Shown in pieces: positions 23,070 through 30,773 of a DNA stretch of 32,282 bases; the stretch's first letter is position 1; every line of letters begins with the position of its first letter. The DNA lies in IMG/VR virus record IMGVR_UViG_3300008050_000168, positions 1 through 32,282 of that record; one strand, 5' to 3'. A program made the translations under genes and the position numbers. Below the pieces are notes generated by a model that did no database searches, had not been told where the DNA came from, and saw only the letters and a list, made by a program, of their open reading frames with translations. This DNA is from a virus.

Positions 23070-23636
23070 ATGACGAACGACTACAGTAAATTCATCGACG
23101 ACGCACCCGACACTGACGGGCTCGCGACACTTTCCTCACTGGCCACCGATCTCTACCTTGCCGAGATCGCCGCAGCGGAAGCAGCCGAGGCTGCGAAGGA
23201 AGCCCAGGCAGCAGTCCGCAACATCGCCGAGCACCGCATCCCCGAACTGATGACGCAACTGGGCATGGCAGAATTCACCACGACGTCCGGCATCAAGCTG
23301 AAGGTCGCGCCCAGTGTGCGGGCCAGCATCCCGAAGGCTCGACGCGAAGAGGCCCATCACTGGCTCGACGAGCACGACGAAGGCGGCATGATCAAAAACA
23401 ACGTGATCGTCGGCTTCGCGCGAGACCAAGGCGAGGATGCGGATCACCTGATCCGCGAGCTGGAGGACGACGGCTTCAACGTCAAGAACGAGCAGAAGGT
23501 CGAGTCGTCCACGCTGCGGGCCTGGGTCAGGAAGCAGCTCGAAGCTGGTGCCGACATCCCCATGGATCTCTTCGGAGCTTCCAAGGTCGACATCGCCAAG
23601 ATCACCGCGAAGCCCGAGTCCATGTTCGGCGAATAA
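23070..23636 (+). CDS. Conserved phage protein with N-terminal coiled coil
   Basis: This 188-residue protein has an Ala/Glu-rich helix at about residues 27-50 (EIAAAEAAEAAKEAQAAVRN), then IPELMTQLGMAEFTTTSGIK, HHWLDEHDEGGMIKNNV and STLRAWVRKQLEAGADIP. I know this layout from a conserved phage family of unknown function encoded next to ssDNA-binding and replication genes. The pattern 'E..iPelm...G...f.t..G..i.v' is typical. It has its own promoter, and the putative SSB gene follows. A role in replication is inferred from context only. Confidence 0.7.
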   Translation: MTNDYSKFIDDAPDTDGLATLSSLATDLYLAEIAAAEAAEAAKEAQAAVRNIAEHRIPELMTQLGMAEFTTTSGIKLKVAPSVRASIPKARREEAHHWLDEHDEGGMIKNNVIVGFARDQGEDADHLIRELEDDGFNVKNEQKVESSTLRAWVRKQLEAGADIPMDLFGASKVDIAKITAKPESMFGE

Positions 23637-23725
23637 GAAACAACCCCGGCACCGTGCTGGGGAGTAGTCCAACCGAGCCGCGGGACTCTAAAGTGCGCGC
23701 ATCAATCTCCGAAAGGAACCCTACT

Positions 23726-24550
23726 ATGGCACAAGCCAAAAACAAAAAATCCGAGACTGCGGTCTCCGTCCGTGCAGCCGGTGGCGATCTTGTCACCTAT
23801 GACTACGGCAACAACGCCGGAGCAGGCTGGGACAACACGTCGCAGGACGACTTCTCCATCCCCTTCCTGAACCAACTCCAGGCGCTGAGTCCTGAAGTGC
23901 AAGCAGGTGAAGACACCGCGATCGAAGGTGCCCAGGTGGGCATGTTCGTCAACAGTGTGACCCGCACCCTCTACAGCGAGGTCATCTTCGTGCCCGTGCA
24001 GACCGAGCACGTCTTCGTTGAATGGGTTCCCCAAGATCAGGGCGGCGGCTTCGTCGGCGTCCATCAGATCGACAGCCAAGCCGTGGCCGACGCTCGCAGC
24101 CGTGCGACCGATCGCCGCTTGACGACCGAGGGCGGTAACGACCTCGTCGAGACGTTCTATGTCTACGCGCTGATCCTCGACGAAGTCGGGGCAGAAGACG
24201 CCAGCGAGATGGTGGTGATGGCATTCAGCCGCACCAAGATCAAACGCTATAAGGCGATCATGACACGTCTGCGCACCCTCAAGGGCAGCGCAAACATTCC
24301 GCTCTTCGCGCACCAGATCCGCATGTCTGCGACCGGTGAGAAGAACGCAGCGGGCCAGCCCTACAAGAACGTAGAGCTGAACCCGGCAGTGGACGGCGAT
24401 GTCGCAGCGAGTCTGCTCGCCCCGTCCTCCGCGATCCTTGAGGCTTCCTCCGGCTTCCTTGAGAGTATCGCATCAGGTGAACGCAAGGCCGACCACGGAA
24501 CCGCAGCTGGCGAAGGTGCCAAGCCCGCGGCTTCCGACGAGGTCTTCTAG
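23726..24550 (+). CDS. Probable single-stranded-DNA-binding protein
   Basis: The start at 23726 (MAQAKNKKSE) has GAAAGGA upstream; a longer in-frame start at 23654 lacks one. The 274-residue product has DDFSIPFLNQLQALSPEVQA, a strand-rich middle (LYSEVIFVPVQTEHVFVEWV) and an Ala-rich linker ending in the acidic-hydrophobic tail ASDEVF. Such a tail is typical of SSB proteins that recruit partners. The family is one of uncharacterised phage SSB-like proteins, so the call rests on the tail, the context and the pattern. A strong terminator ends the unit. Confidence 0.6.
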   Translation: MAQAKNKKSETAVSVRAAGGDLVTYDYGNNAGAGWDNTSQDDFSIPFLNQLQALSPEVQAGEDTAIEGAQVGMFVNSVTRTLYSEVIFVPVQTEHVFVEWVPQDQGGGFVGVHQIDSQAVADARSRATDRRLTTEGGNDLVETFYVYALILDEVGAEDASEMVVMAFSRTKIKRYKAIMTRLRTLKGSANIPLFAHQIRMSATGEKNAAGQPYKNVELNPAVDGDVAASLLAPSSAILEASSGFLESIASGERKADHGTAAGEGAKPAASDEVF

Positions 24551-24676
24551 TCCAGTGCTACCTGGGACCGTCATGGTCTATTACGGCTTGGCGTGCGGGT
24601 GAAGGCCCGACTTCGTGGTGAAGTAAAAAACCAGAGGTGTGCATAGTACCGCACCGCAGCGGGAGGATACCCCGCA
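24551..24676. other. Short non-coding stretch with small dyads
   Basis: No gene is convincing here. It holds short inverted repeats, for example GAAG-GCCCGA-CTTC and GCGGG-AGGATAC-CCCGC, just before the strong terminator. It could be the 3' UTR of the SSB-like mRNA or a small RNA. Nothing further is supported. Confidence 0.3.
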
Positions 24677-24726
24677 CCCATAGAAAAAGCCCAGGACTCG
24701 CTAGAGCCCTGGGCTTTTTCTATGGG
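24677..24726. terminator. Bidirectional intrinsic terminator
   Basis: CCCATAGAAAAAGCCCAGG and CCTGGGCTTTTTCTATGGG form a perfect 19-bp stem around a 12-base loop. The A-run on one arm and T-run on the other make it work in both directions. It separates the convergent SSB-like gene (+) and the secreted-protein gene (-). Confidence 0.93.
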
Positions 24727-24736
24727 TAGTTAGCTA

Positions 24737-25327
24737 CTAGAAGCAGCAGGCTGCGACTGCGACCTGAAACGCCGTTTCGTTCGCACTGGCTGCCGCTTTA
24801 TATGTCGTCAATGCCGCACCAACTGCCGCGTTCATTGTGGCGATTGATGCGTCCAACGTATTGCAGTAGATACCGTCGCACTCAACGAGTGCGGCGGGGT
24901 CGCCATTGGCGAGGACGATGCAGCTGTCTCGGTCGAGGGCGGCGTACTGGCGGGCCATTAGTGCGTCCCATTGTGCGGTGCTAACAGCCTGGGTATACAT
25001 CCAACGCAGGGTCGAGTCCTTAGCATTGAAAGTAGCGATAGCACTCTGGAGGCATGCGGCGTAGCCAGCGGGCGGCTCGGGGCAATACGGGAAGAGTCCA
25101 GTAGACGCTGCGGGGAGCGTCTTGGTTACTGCGGCGATCGCAGCGGCGTGCGCATCATCACAAGGGAGCGACACAACGAGGGCAAGCATCACACCCGTGG
25201 GCAAGGAGTCAAGCTCGCCAGATTCGACAGTGACTTCACCACCGAAGGGAGTCCAAGAGGATGAGGGGGCTGCGAAAGCAGCCGAGCAGAAGACCATGGC
25301 AAGCACGGCAAATAGGATATTTTTCAT
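24737..25327 (-). CDS. Secreted cysteine-rich protein, unknown function
   Basis: This is the only minus-strand gene. The chosen start at 25327 gives 196 residues beginning MKNILFAVLAMVFCSAAFA, a clear Sec signal peptide with a likely cut before APSS. The mature part has eight cysteines (PCDD, YCPE, ACLQ, SCIV, ECDG, YCNT and a final ACCF), an even number that could form disulfides in the periplasm or outside. The rest is Ala-rich and helical. No family is recognised. Isolation by a bidirectional terminator and opposite strand suggests a moron-type acquisition. Confidence 0.72.
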   Translation of the reverse strand: MKNILFAVLAMVFCSAAFAAPSSSWTPFGGEVTVESGELDSLPTGVMLALVVSLPCDDAHAAAIAAVTKTLPAASTGLFPYCPEPPAGYAACLQSAIATFNAKDSTLRWMYTQAVSTAQWDALMARQYAALDRDSCIVLANGDPAALVECDGIYCNTLDASIATMNAAVGAALTTYKAAASANETAFQVAVAACCF

Positions 25328-25404
25328 GACCAGATGATACACATCGGTCTATGAACTGCACGCACAAAATTGAATTTTTCAGTACCCGGAAAGGCAAACC
25401 GTGG

Positions 25405-25418
25405 TATGGTTTGGCGTC
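25405..25418 (+). promoter_or_regulatory. Probable -10 box and minimal leader of the helicase gene
   Basis: TATGGT at 25405-25410 is followed by TTGGCGTC and ATG at 25419, the same close spacing as in the array promoters. No TTGCCT lies at the -35 position; the word occurs instead in reverse (GGAAAGGCAAA, 25388-25398), facing the minus-strand gene. Confidence 0.55.
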
Positions 25419-26594
25419 ATGAAATTATCACCCCAACAACAGAAAGCACTCGACGCAGCCGGTGCGTGGTTCGACTCCGGTGCCGGTGGCGTCTTCCGCG
25501 TCTTCGGATACGCAGGCACGGGCAAGACAACGATCGCCCGCATGTTCGCCGAGATGGTGGGCGGCAAGGTCCTCTTCGCGTGCTACACCGGCAAGGCCGC
25601 GCACGTCCTGCGCGAGAAGGGCTGCGACGGCGCAGGCACGCTGCACGCGCTGATCTACCAGCCCAAGAGTAAGAGCGCAGCAAGACTGCGCGAGCTTCAG
25701 CGTGACTACATCACGAAGGAGCGGGAAGGCGCAAGCCCTACCCAGCTGCTGGAGATCAAGCGCCTGATTCAGGTCGAGCAGGAGAACGTCAAGCGCCCGA
25801 GCTTCGGACTCAAGGATGACAGCGAGCTGAAGAGTGCGGCGCTACTGGTGATCGACGAGGTCTCCATGGTCGACGAGATCATGGGCGCGGACCTGGAGTC
25901 CTTCGGCGTACCGATCCTAGTCCTGGGCGACCCGGCCCAGCTTCCCCCGGTGAAGGGTGGCGGATACTTCACGAACCAGAAGCCTGACATTCTGCTGACC
26001 GAGATCCACCGACAGGCTGCCGACTCCCTGATCCTGAAGGTGGCGACCGACGTGCGCGAAGGCCGAGGGATCACCGACCTAGTAAAGCCCAAGGGTCAGT
26101 CGCTTGAGTTTATGTCGGGCTTCGATCAGATCCTCTGCGGCACCAACCGCACCCGGCAGATCATCAACCGTAAGATGCGCGAGCACCGAGGATTCAGCAG
26201 CATGCTGCCGCAGTCCGGCGACCGTCTGATCTGCACGCGCAACGATGGCGAGACTGGGCTACTCAACGGCAGCCAATGGTCCGTACTCGATGCGCACTGG
26301 GACGCAGTCGAGGAGACGCTGTCCCTGTCCATTCAGTCCGTCGACAGTGACGAGCAGATGACAGTCGACGCGCACCCCGAATACTTCATCGGCGAGGAGC
26401 CCGCATACTACGAGGTGCGGAAGAAGCAGTGCTTCGACTTCGCCTATGCTATGACCGTACACAAATCCCAGGGCAGTCAGTTCGACAGCGTATGCTTGAT
26501 CGACGAGGCTGGCCGCTTCCCCGCCCATCAGCGCCGAGCATGGCGATACACAGGCATTACCCGAGCAGCCAAAGAGCTGACGATCATTCAGTAG
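25419..26594 (+). CDS. RecD/Dda-like superfamily 1 DNA helicase
   Basis: ATG 25419 is chosen because the promoter's -10 box overlaps the alternative GTG at 25401. The 391-residue protein has GYAGTGKTT at 30-38 (Walker A), VIDEVSMVD at 144-152 (Walker B), GDPAQLPPV at 170-178 (motif III), EIHRQ near 195-199, and in the C-terminal half TVHKSQGSQFD at 346-356 and YTGITRA at 377-383 (motifs V/VI). The order and length match Dda/RecD2-like helicases, which move 5'-to-3' on single strands in phage replication. It lies in the replication/nucleotide block. Confidence 0.92.
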   Translation: MKLSPQQQKALDAAGAWFDSGAGGVFRVFGYAGTGKTTIARMFAEMVGGKVLFACYTGKAAHVLREKGCDGAGTLHALIYQPKSKSAARLRELQRDYITKEREGASPTQLLEIKRLIQVEQENVKRPSFGLKDDSELKSAALLVIDEVSMVDEIMGADLESFGVPILVLGDPAQLPPVKGGGYFTNQKPDILLTEIHRQAADSLILKVATDVREGRGITDLVKPKGQSLEFMSGFDQILCGTNRTRQIINRKMREHRGFSSMLPQSGDRLICTRNDGETGLLNGSQWSVLDAHWDAVEETLSLSIQSVDSDEQMTVDAHPEYFIGEEPAYYEVRKKQCFDFAYAMTVHKSQGSQFDSVCLIDEAGRFPAHQRRAWRYTGITRAAKELTIIQ

Positions 26595-26655
26595 TGCATC
26601 AACTCTGCCGCACTATCTCTCCAACCTCTACCACCGCATCAGAACTGATGCACTA
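26592..26655 (+). promoter_or_regulatory. Foldable leader with alternative hairpins before the reductase gene
   Basis: TAGTGCATCA (26592-26601) can pair with TGATGCACTA (26646-26655) over 10 bp. Alternatively TAGTGC pairs with GCACTA (26610-26615), and GCATCAG (26636-26642) pairs with CTGATGC (26645-26651) around AA. The two states exclude each other. AAAAAA and ATG 26661 follow at once, with no Shine-Dalgarno sequence. Confidence 0.6.
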
Positions 26656-26660
26656 AAAAA

Positions 26661-28361
26661 ATGAACGGACCCCAAACCAAGTTTGCCCAACACCTGCACG
26701 CCACGAAGTACCGCTCCGACGGTGAATGCTTCGACGAAGCCATGAACCGGATCGCGGCAGCCCTGACTGACGGCACCCGCGAACAGTTCCACGAGCTGCG
26801 TGAGATCCTGCGCTCTATGCGCTTCATGCCCGCAGGGCGCATCCAGGCCGCAGTCGGCGCACTCAAGAGCGTGACACCGTACAATTGTTTCGTCAGTGGT
26901 ACGATCGAGGACAGCTTCGTCGACGGCGACGGCTCCATCATGGCACGAGCCACCGAGGCCGCAGCCACCATGCGCATGGGTGGCGGCATCGGCTTCGACT
27001 TCAGTACACTGCGACCCCGAGGTGCGTTGATCCGCAGCCTGGACTCCTCAAGCTCTGGGCCTATTGCGTTCATGGAGATCTTCAACGCTCTATGCGAGTG
27101 CATCCGCAGCGCAGGCCACCGGCAAGGCGCAGAGATGGGCGTCTTCCGCGTGGACCATCCCGACATCGAGTCCTTCATCTACGCCAAGCAGAACAGCGAC
27201 AAGCTGACCGCGTTCAACATCTCGATCGGCATCACCGACGAATTCATGCGCGCCGTGGAGTCTGGCGAGCCCTTCGACCTGCGCTGGGATGGCGAGGTGT
27301 ACTCCACGATCGACGCCCGTGCATTGTGGGAGAAGATCATGCGCTCGACGTGGGATTGGGCCGAGCCCGGTGTGCTCTTCATCGACACGATCAACCGGAT
27401 GAACAGCCTGCACTACTGCGAGACGATCGCCGCGACCAACCCCTGCGGCGAGCAGCCGCTGCCCCCGCACGGCGCGTGCCTCTTGGGCTCGTTCAACCTG
27501 ACGAAGTACGTCACCCTGACCGAGCAGATCTGCGACTTCGACTGGCAGCAGTTCGAGGCCGACGTCCTGCCCGTGGTGCGAGCCATGGACAAGGTGATCG
27601 ACATCGCGACCTATCCGCTGCCCGAGCAGGAAGCGGAAGCGAAGAGCAAGCGACGCATGGGCCTAGGCATCACTGGACTGGCCAACGCTGGCGAAGCCTT
27701 GGGCTTCCGGTACGGCTCCCTCGCGTTCCTGGAGTTCGAAGCCCGCGTGCTGGAGACCCTGCGCGACGCAGCCTACTGGGCCAGCACGGTCCTGGCAGAA
27801 GAGCTGGGCCCGTTCCCGATGTTCGATGCGAAGGAATACATGCAGGGCGAGTTCATCGCCACGCTGCCGCAGGAGGTCCGCGACCGCATTCTCAAAGTGG
27901 GAATTCGAAATAGCCACCTGCTGTCCTTGGCTCCCACGGGGACGATCAGCCTCTGCGCCGACAACGTCAGCCCGAGCATCGAGCCGGTCTTCAGTAAGCG
28001 CCTGACGCGCACGGTGGAGAGCTTCGACGGCCCCACGGAGGTCGAGCTGGTGGACTACGGTCTGGCCACCTGGGGCGTCGAGCCCACGGAGTGCGTCGAC
28101 GTCACAGCAGCCGAGCACCTAGCCGTCCTGACAACCGCGCAGCGGTACGTTGACAGCGCCGTGAGTAAGACATGCAACGTCAGCCCCGTGATGCCCTGGA
28201 GCGACTTCAAGCAGCTGTACATGGACGCCTGGAAGGGTGGGGCCAAGGGCTGCACGACATTCAACGTCGGCGGCAAGCGCATGGGCATCCTGAAGGCCGA
28301 GCCCACCGAGGGCAGCTCCTGCGAGATTGATCCCATAACGGGACGCTCGAATTGCGAGTAG
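26661..28361 (+). CDS. nrdJ: Class II (adenosylcobalamin-dependent) ribonucleotide reductase
   Basis: This 566-residue protein reduces ribonucleotides for phage DNA synthesis. Visible motifs are PYNCFVSG (C76, first redox Cys), GGGIGFDFSTLRPRG, SSSGPIAFMEIFNA, RQGAEMGVFRVDHPDIE, NPCGEQ at 260-265 (radical site N260, C262, E264), LAPTGTISLCADNVSPSIEP and a C-terminal pair of Cys in SSCEIDPITGRSNCE. The close 'GGGIGFDFS' and NPCGEQ motifs with absence of a nearby small subunit gene point to class II. It needs cobalamin from the host. The start is preceded by the unusual hairpin leader. Confidence 0.93.
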   Translation: MNGPQTKFAQHLHATKYRSDGECFDEAMNRIAAALTDGTREQFHELREILRSMRFMPAGRIQAAVGALKSVTPYNCFVSGTIEDSFVDGDGSIMARATEAAATMRMGGGIGFDFSTLRPRGALIRSLDSSSSGPIAFMEIFNALCECIRSAGHRQGAEMGVFRVDHPDIESFIYAKQNSDKLTAFNISIGITDEFMRAVESGEPFDLRWDGEVYSTIDARALWEKIMRSTWDWAEPGVLFIDTINRMNSLHYCETIAATNPCGEQPLPPHGACLLGSFNLTKYVTLTEQICDFDWQQFEADVLPVVRAMDKVIDIATYPLPEQEAEAKSKRRMGLGITGLANAGEALGFRYGSLAFLEFEARVLETLRDAAYWASTVLAEELGPFPMFDAKEYMQGEFIATLPQEVRDRILKVGIRNSHLLSLAPTGTISLCADNVSPSIEPVFSKRLTRTVESFDGPTEVELVDYGLATWGVEPTECVDVTAAEHLAVLTTAQRYVDSAVSKTCNVSPVMPWSDFKQLYMDAWKGGAKGCTTFNVGGKRMGILKAEPTEGSSCEIDPITGRSNCE

Positions 28362-28380
28362 TGGTTTTTTGTGGTAACCT
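28352..28380 (+). promoter_or_regulatory. Possible promoter TTGCGA-17-TAACCT
   Basis: -35 TTGCGA at 28352-28357 and -10 TAACCT at 28375-28380 with ATG 28387 six bases later, so again a nearly leaderless start. It is a weaker match than the array promoters. Confidence 0.45.
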
Positions 28381-28386
28381 TCTGGC

Positions 28387-28860
28387 ATGAGTAAGCGAAA
28401 GTTCACAGCAGCAAAGAGCACGGGTGTGCTAGATGCGCGACCCGTGCCCGAGCTGCTGGAGTTATATCGTAAGCTCGTGCCGACGAGTACCAAGGAATTC
28501 AAGGACAAGAACGTGCTGGTCCGTGCGATCCTCCTGGAGCTGGCGAAGGACACACCGACCGGCAGACGTCGTCGCCTGTCCAGCACGAAGATGGAACCGG
28601 AGCCGCCCAACCGCAAGCCGCTACTCTTCGACCCGACCAAGGCCGAACCCCTGATACCTCGCAAGGGTACGAAGCGTGAGAAGCTGGTCGCGATGCTGCG
28701 CAAGGGCGCGACATTCCCCGAGGTGCAGGCTGCCCTAGGCTGGACATACAAGCAGGCGTTCTGCCAGATGCGGCGGACCAACCGCGACAACGGCTACGGA
28801 TTCTACGAACGCGCCAAGCGCATCTACATCTACACCTACGAAGAAGGACCGCCCGAATGA
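28387..28860 (+). CDS. Winged-helix-like DNA-binding protein (DUF3489-like)
   Basis: This 157-residue protein has a basic N-terminus, a helical part (VPELLELYRKLVPTSTKEF) and a C-terminal module from about residue 93: KGTKREKLVAMLRKGATFPE, then ALGWTYKQAFCQMRRTNRDN and a strand (IYIYTYEEG). The pattern 'K...l...L..Ga...e...a.GW....v...l' matches the DUF3489-like helix-turn-helix. A regulatory or DNA-binding role is likely. It follows the reductase gene and overlaps the sulfotransferase-like gene by ATGA. Confidence 0.6.
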   Translation: MSKRKFTAAKSTGVLDARPVPELLELYRKLVPTSTKEFKDKNVLVRAILLELAKDTPTGRRRRLSSTKMEPEPPNRKPLLFDPTKAEPLIPRKGTKREKLVAMLRKGATFPEVQAALGWTYKQAFCQMRRTNRDNGYGFYERAKRIYIYTYEEGPPE

Positions 28861-29411
28861 TTGCCTACATCCGAATCCCCAAGACCGCGAGCTGCACGGT
28901 GCTGGCCGCGCTGGAGAATACCGGCGTGAAGAGCGTCGACCATGAGCCGCTGTCCTTCTACGGAGACGTCGACGCGAGCTTCACCATAATCAGGAATCCC
29001 TGGACGAGACTCTTCTCATGGTATCGACATGCGAAGTACTTCCAGCGCCGCACGTTCGAGGAGTACGTCATGGGCGACGAACTCGACCCCATGAACCCCG
29101 TGGCACCGACGCAGTTCTACCGCCACGGGAACGCGAATCAGACCGACATGCTGGTAGCAGATCAAAGCGCGTGGTGGCGAGGTGGGCGTCCGACATACAT
29201 CGGCAAGATCGAGAACCTCGGCAGCGACATCGCGTGCATCGGGAAGCTGATGGGCTTTCAGCCCGGCGAAGTACGTCACCTAAACAAGAGCAACGACCGA
29301 CACGACCAACCCTACGACCCCAAGATCTGGACGCCTGAAATGGTCGAACGCATGGCCCCGATCTTTACCCCCTTCGCCGACGAGTTCGGCTACCTCCCCC
29401 CTACAAAATGA
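28857..29411 (+). CDS. Sulfotransferase-like protein
   Basis: This 184-residue protein has the two PAPS-binding signatures of sulfotransferases. IPKTASCT at 7-14 matches the 5'-phosphosulfate loop, and IIRNPWTRLFSWYRH at 44-58 matches the 3'-phosphate-binding segment 'RnPydRl.S.y' of the Sulfotransfer_2 type. The C-terminal part (IGKIENLGSDIACIGKLMGF, then a 'HLNKSND' stretch) fits the usual end of such enzymes. It is shorter than most family members. It would move sulfate from PAPS to a sugar or other target; the acceptor is unknown. It is embedded in the nucleotide/replication operon. Confidence 0.75.
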   Translation: MIAYIRIPKTASCTVLAALENTGVKSVDHEPLSFYGDVDASFTIIRNPWTRLFSWYRHAKYFQRRTFEEYVMGDELDPMNPVAPTQFYRHGNANQTDMLVADQSAWWRGGRPTYIGKIENLGSDIACIGKLMGFQPGEVRHLNKSNDRHDQPYDPKIWTPEMVERMAPIFTPFADEFGYLPPTK

Positions 29412-29788
29412 AACGCATCACAATCCACAACCCTGCCAACCTCGACGTCGGCACCGTCTCCGCTACCTTCCTCGGTGACGACTTCAAGGAACTGAAGGAG
29501 CGCGAAGAGGTTCAGCTCGTCGATCCCAGCGATCAGGACCTGATCTTCGCCGAGGTCATGAACGTATGGTCCGGCCCGCTGATCCATGCCCCGGCTGCAC
29601 TGCTGGAGATGTCGAACGACCCGCTTCAGCGTACCTTCTCCGGTGTGCATATGCACCTGCTCGCCCGACGCCCTACGCAAGAGACACAGGTTACACAGGA
29701 GTCCGCGGTCTCGATACTCGTGCTACGCCCGAAGCAGTCCACGCTGATACGTCCGACCCTCAACGATATGAAGAGGCTGTCCAGATGA
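29408..29788 (+). CDS. Conserved phage protein, unknown function
   Basis: This 126-residue protein begins MKRITIHNPANLDVGTVSAT. It has DDFKELKEREEVQLVDPSDQ, an 'AEVMNVWSGPLIHAPAALLE' block and NDPLQRTFSGVHMHLLARRP. This central block, with 'W.Gpl...Pa.lle...dp.qRt..g', recurs in phage proteins of unknown function, as I recall. It overlaps both neighbours by ATGA, so it is part of a tight operon. No catalytic motif is seen. Confidence 0.6.
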   Translation: MKRITIHNPANLDVGTVSATFLGDDFKELKEREEVQLVDPSDQDLIFAEVMNVWSGPLIHAPAALLEMSNDPLQRTFSGVHMHLLARRPTQETQVTQESAVSILVLRPKQSTLIRPTLNDMKRLSR

Positions 29789-29943
29789 TCGACTTCAAAA
29801 TCTGCGAGGGCCTAGGCGTGGCCATCGTCCTCACGTGGAACCGCTGGTTCCTGGGCGTTTCCTACGAGACGCAACCCGGCGCGCGGGCATTCGTGTTTTA
29901 CTTCGGACCCATTCACCTCCACATCGTGGCAGCATGCGAGTAA
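29785..29943 (+). CDS. Very small conserved phage protein
   Basis: This gene encodes 52 residues from the ATG overlapping the previous stop. The product is hydrophobic and aromatic (LGVAIVLTWNRWFLGVSY, then FYFGPIHLHIVA). It looks like a small beta-sheet protein and not a clear membrane span. Similar 50-60-residue proteins with an 'F..GP..l.i' end occur in many phages. Its stop lies past the start of the next gene. Confidence 0.6.
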   Translation: MIDFKICEGLGVAIVLTWNRWFLGVSYETQPGARAFVFYFGPIHLHIVAACE

Positions 29944-30773
29944 TCATAGCGCGCAATGCGCACCAAGCCCTGACCGAGTCCTGCTATCAGCTGGAGCACT
30001 TCGGACAGGCCGACGACAACGGAGGCAAAGTGCTGCCCATCCCGACGACCAGCACCATCTTGAACCCGCAGGAGCGCGTGGCACTGTATGAAGGTCTCGA
30101 CCCCTTCGATGCACTGCTGGGCGGCGCGCAGGACATGGCCGAACATCGGCTGCGCCACGTGAGTCACTGCGCTGCTGCGCTGAAGCGAGACCCCGCCACG
30201 CAGGTCACCCTCCGAGGTGGCGACTGCGAAAGCCTGGGCGCGGTCTACGTGCAGGTGGATATGGATGGCAAGGTGATGCTAATGGCCACGCGACACTCCA
30301 GCGAGGTGACCCTCGATCCCCGCGACATGGTCTACCTGTCGTTCGTGATGGAGTACATAGCCATCACCACCAAGCGCCCGGTCGGCGCGCTATGGATCAC
30401 CACAATGCGCCCCACGTGCTGGGTGGATCGTCTACCTATCGTGCAGGCCATCGCCAAGCATGCGCCCGAACCTCCTGCGCAGTTCGATGACCCGTACAGC
30501 TCGGAAGCGATCACGAACACCGTGCCCTTTATGTCGATCCCCCGAGGGCGATTCGATCGTGAGCTGATTCAGTTCTTCAGCGCGTTTGATACCGTCGAGT
30601 ACATCGACCCCTTCATCCAGAACGTACTGGCCCCCGCGCACCGTGCGCATACCCTCCACACCTCCGGCGCACCGCTTGCCCAGGTTCAGCGCGCGATCGG
30701 TGAGATCGCTGCGCAGGACTGGATGCAGGCGTGCCTACTCTACGTCAACACATGCACCCCGCCGACCGAGTAG
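29934..30773 (+). CDS. Thymidylate-synthase-family protein (possible pyrimidine hydroxymethylase)
   Basis: The start at 29934 (MRVIIARNAHQALTESCYQL) overlaps the previous gene by ten bases; an in-frame start at 29835 lies inside it. The 279-residue product shows the phage thymidylate-synthase layout: PIPTTSTILNPQERVALY, then LDPFDALLGG (like 'NPFFHLMEA'), GGDCESLGAVYVQVDMDGK with C98 at the place of the catalytic Cys, and MATRHSSEV with R120 at the 'QRS.D' position. Residue D131 aligns near the Asn that selects dUMP. The usual 'PCH' and 'HxY' motifs are altered, so the substrate is uncertain. Confidence 0.6.
   Translation: MRVIIARNAHQALTESCYQLEHFGQADDNGGKVLPIPTTSTILNPQERVALYEGLDPFDALLGGAQDMAEHRLRHVSHCAAALKRDPATQVTLRGGDCESLGAVYVQVDMDGKVMLMATRHSSEVTLDPRDMVYLSFVMEYIAITTKRPVGALWITTMRPTCWVDRLPIVQAIAKHAPEPPAQFDDPYSSEAITNTVPFMSIPRGRFDRELIQFFSAFDTVEYIDPFIQNVLAPAHRAHTLHTSGAPLAQVQRAIGEIAAQDWMQACLLYVNTCTPPTE

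Noticed and set aside
24551-24676. tRNA or other known RNA gene
   Set aside because: There is no cloverleaf with a T-loop consensus and no acceptor stem; only short dyads are seen.
26592-26660. Cobalamin riboswitch before the B12-dependent reductase
   Set aside because: The leader is only about 65 bases, far shorter than cobalamin riboswitches, and no B12-box-like core is visible. Only a simple alternative hairpin can be supported.
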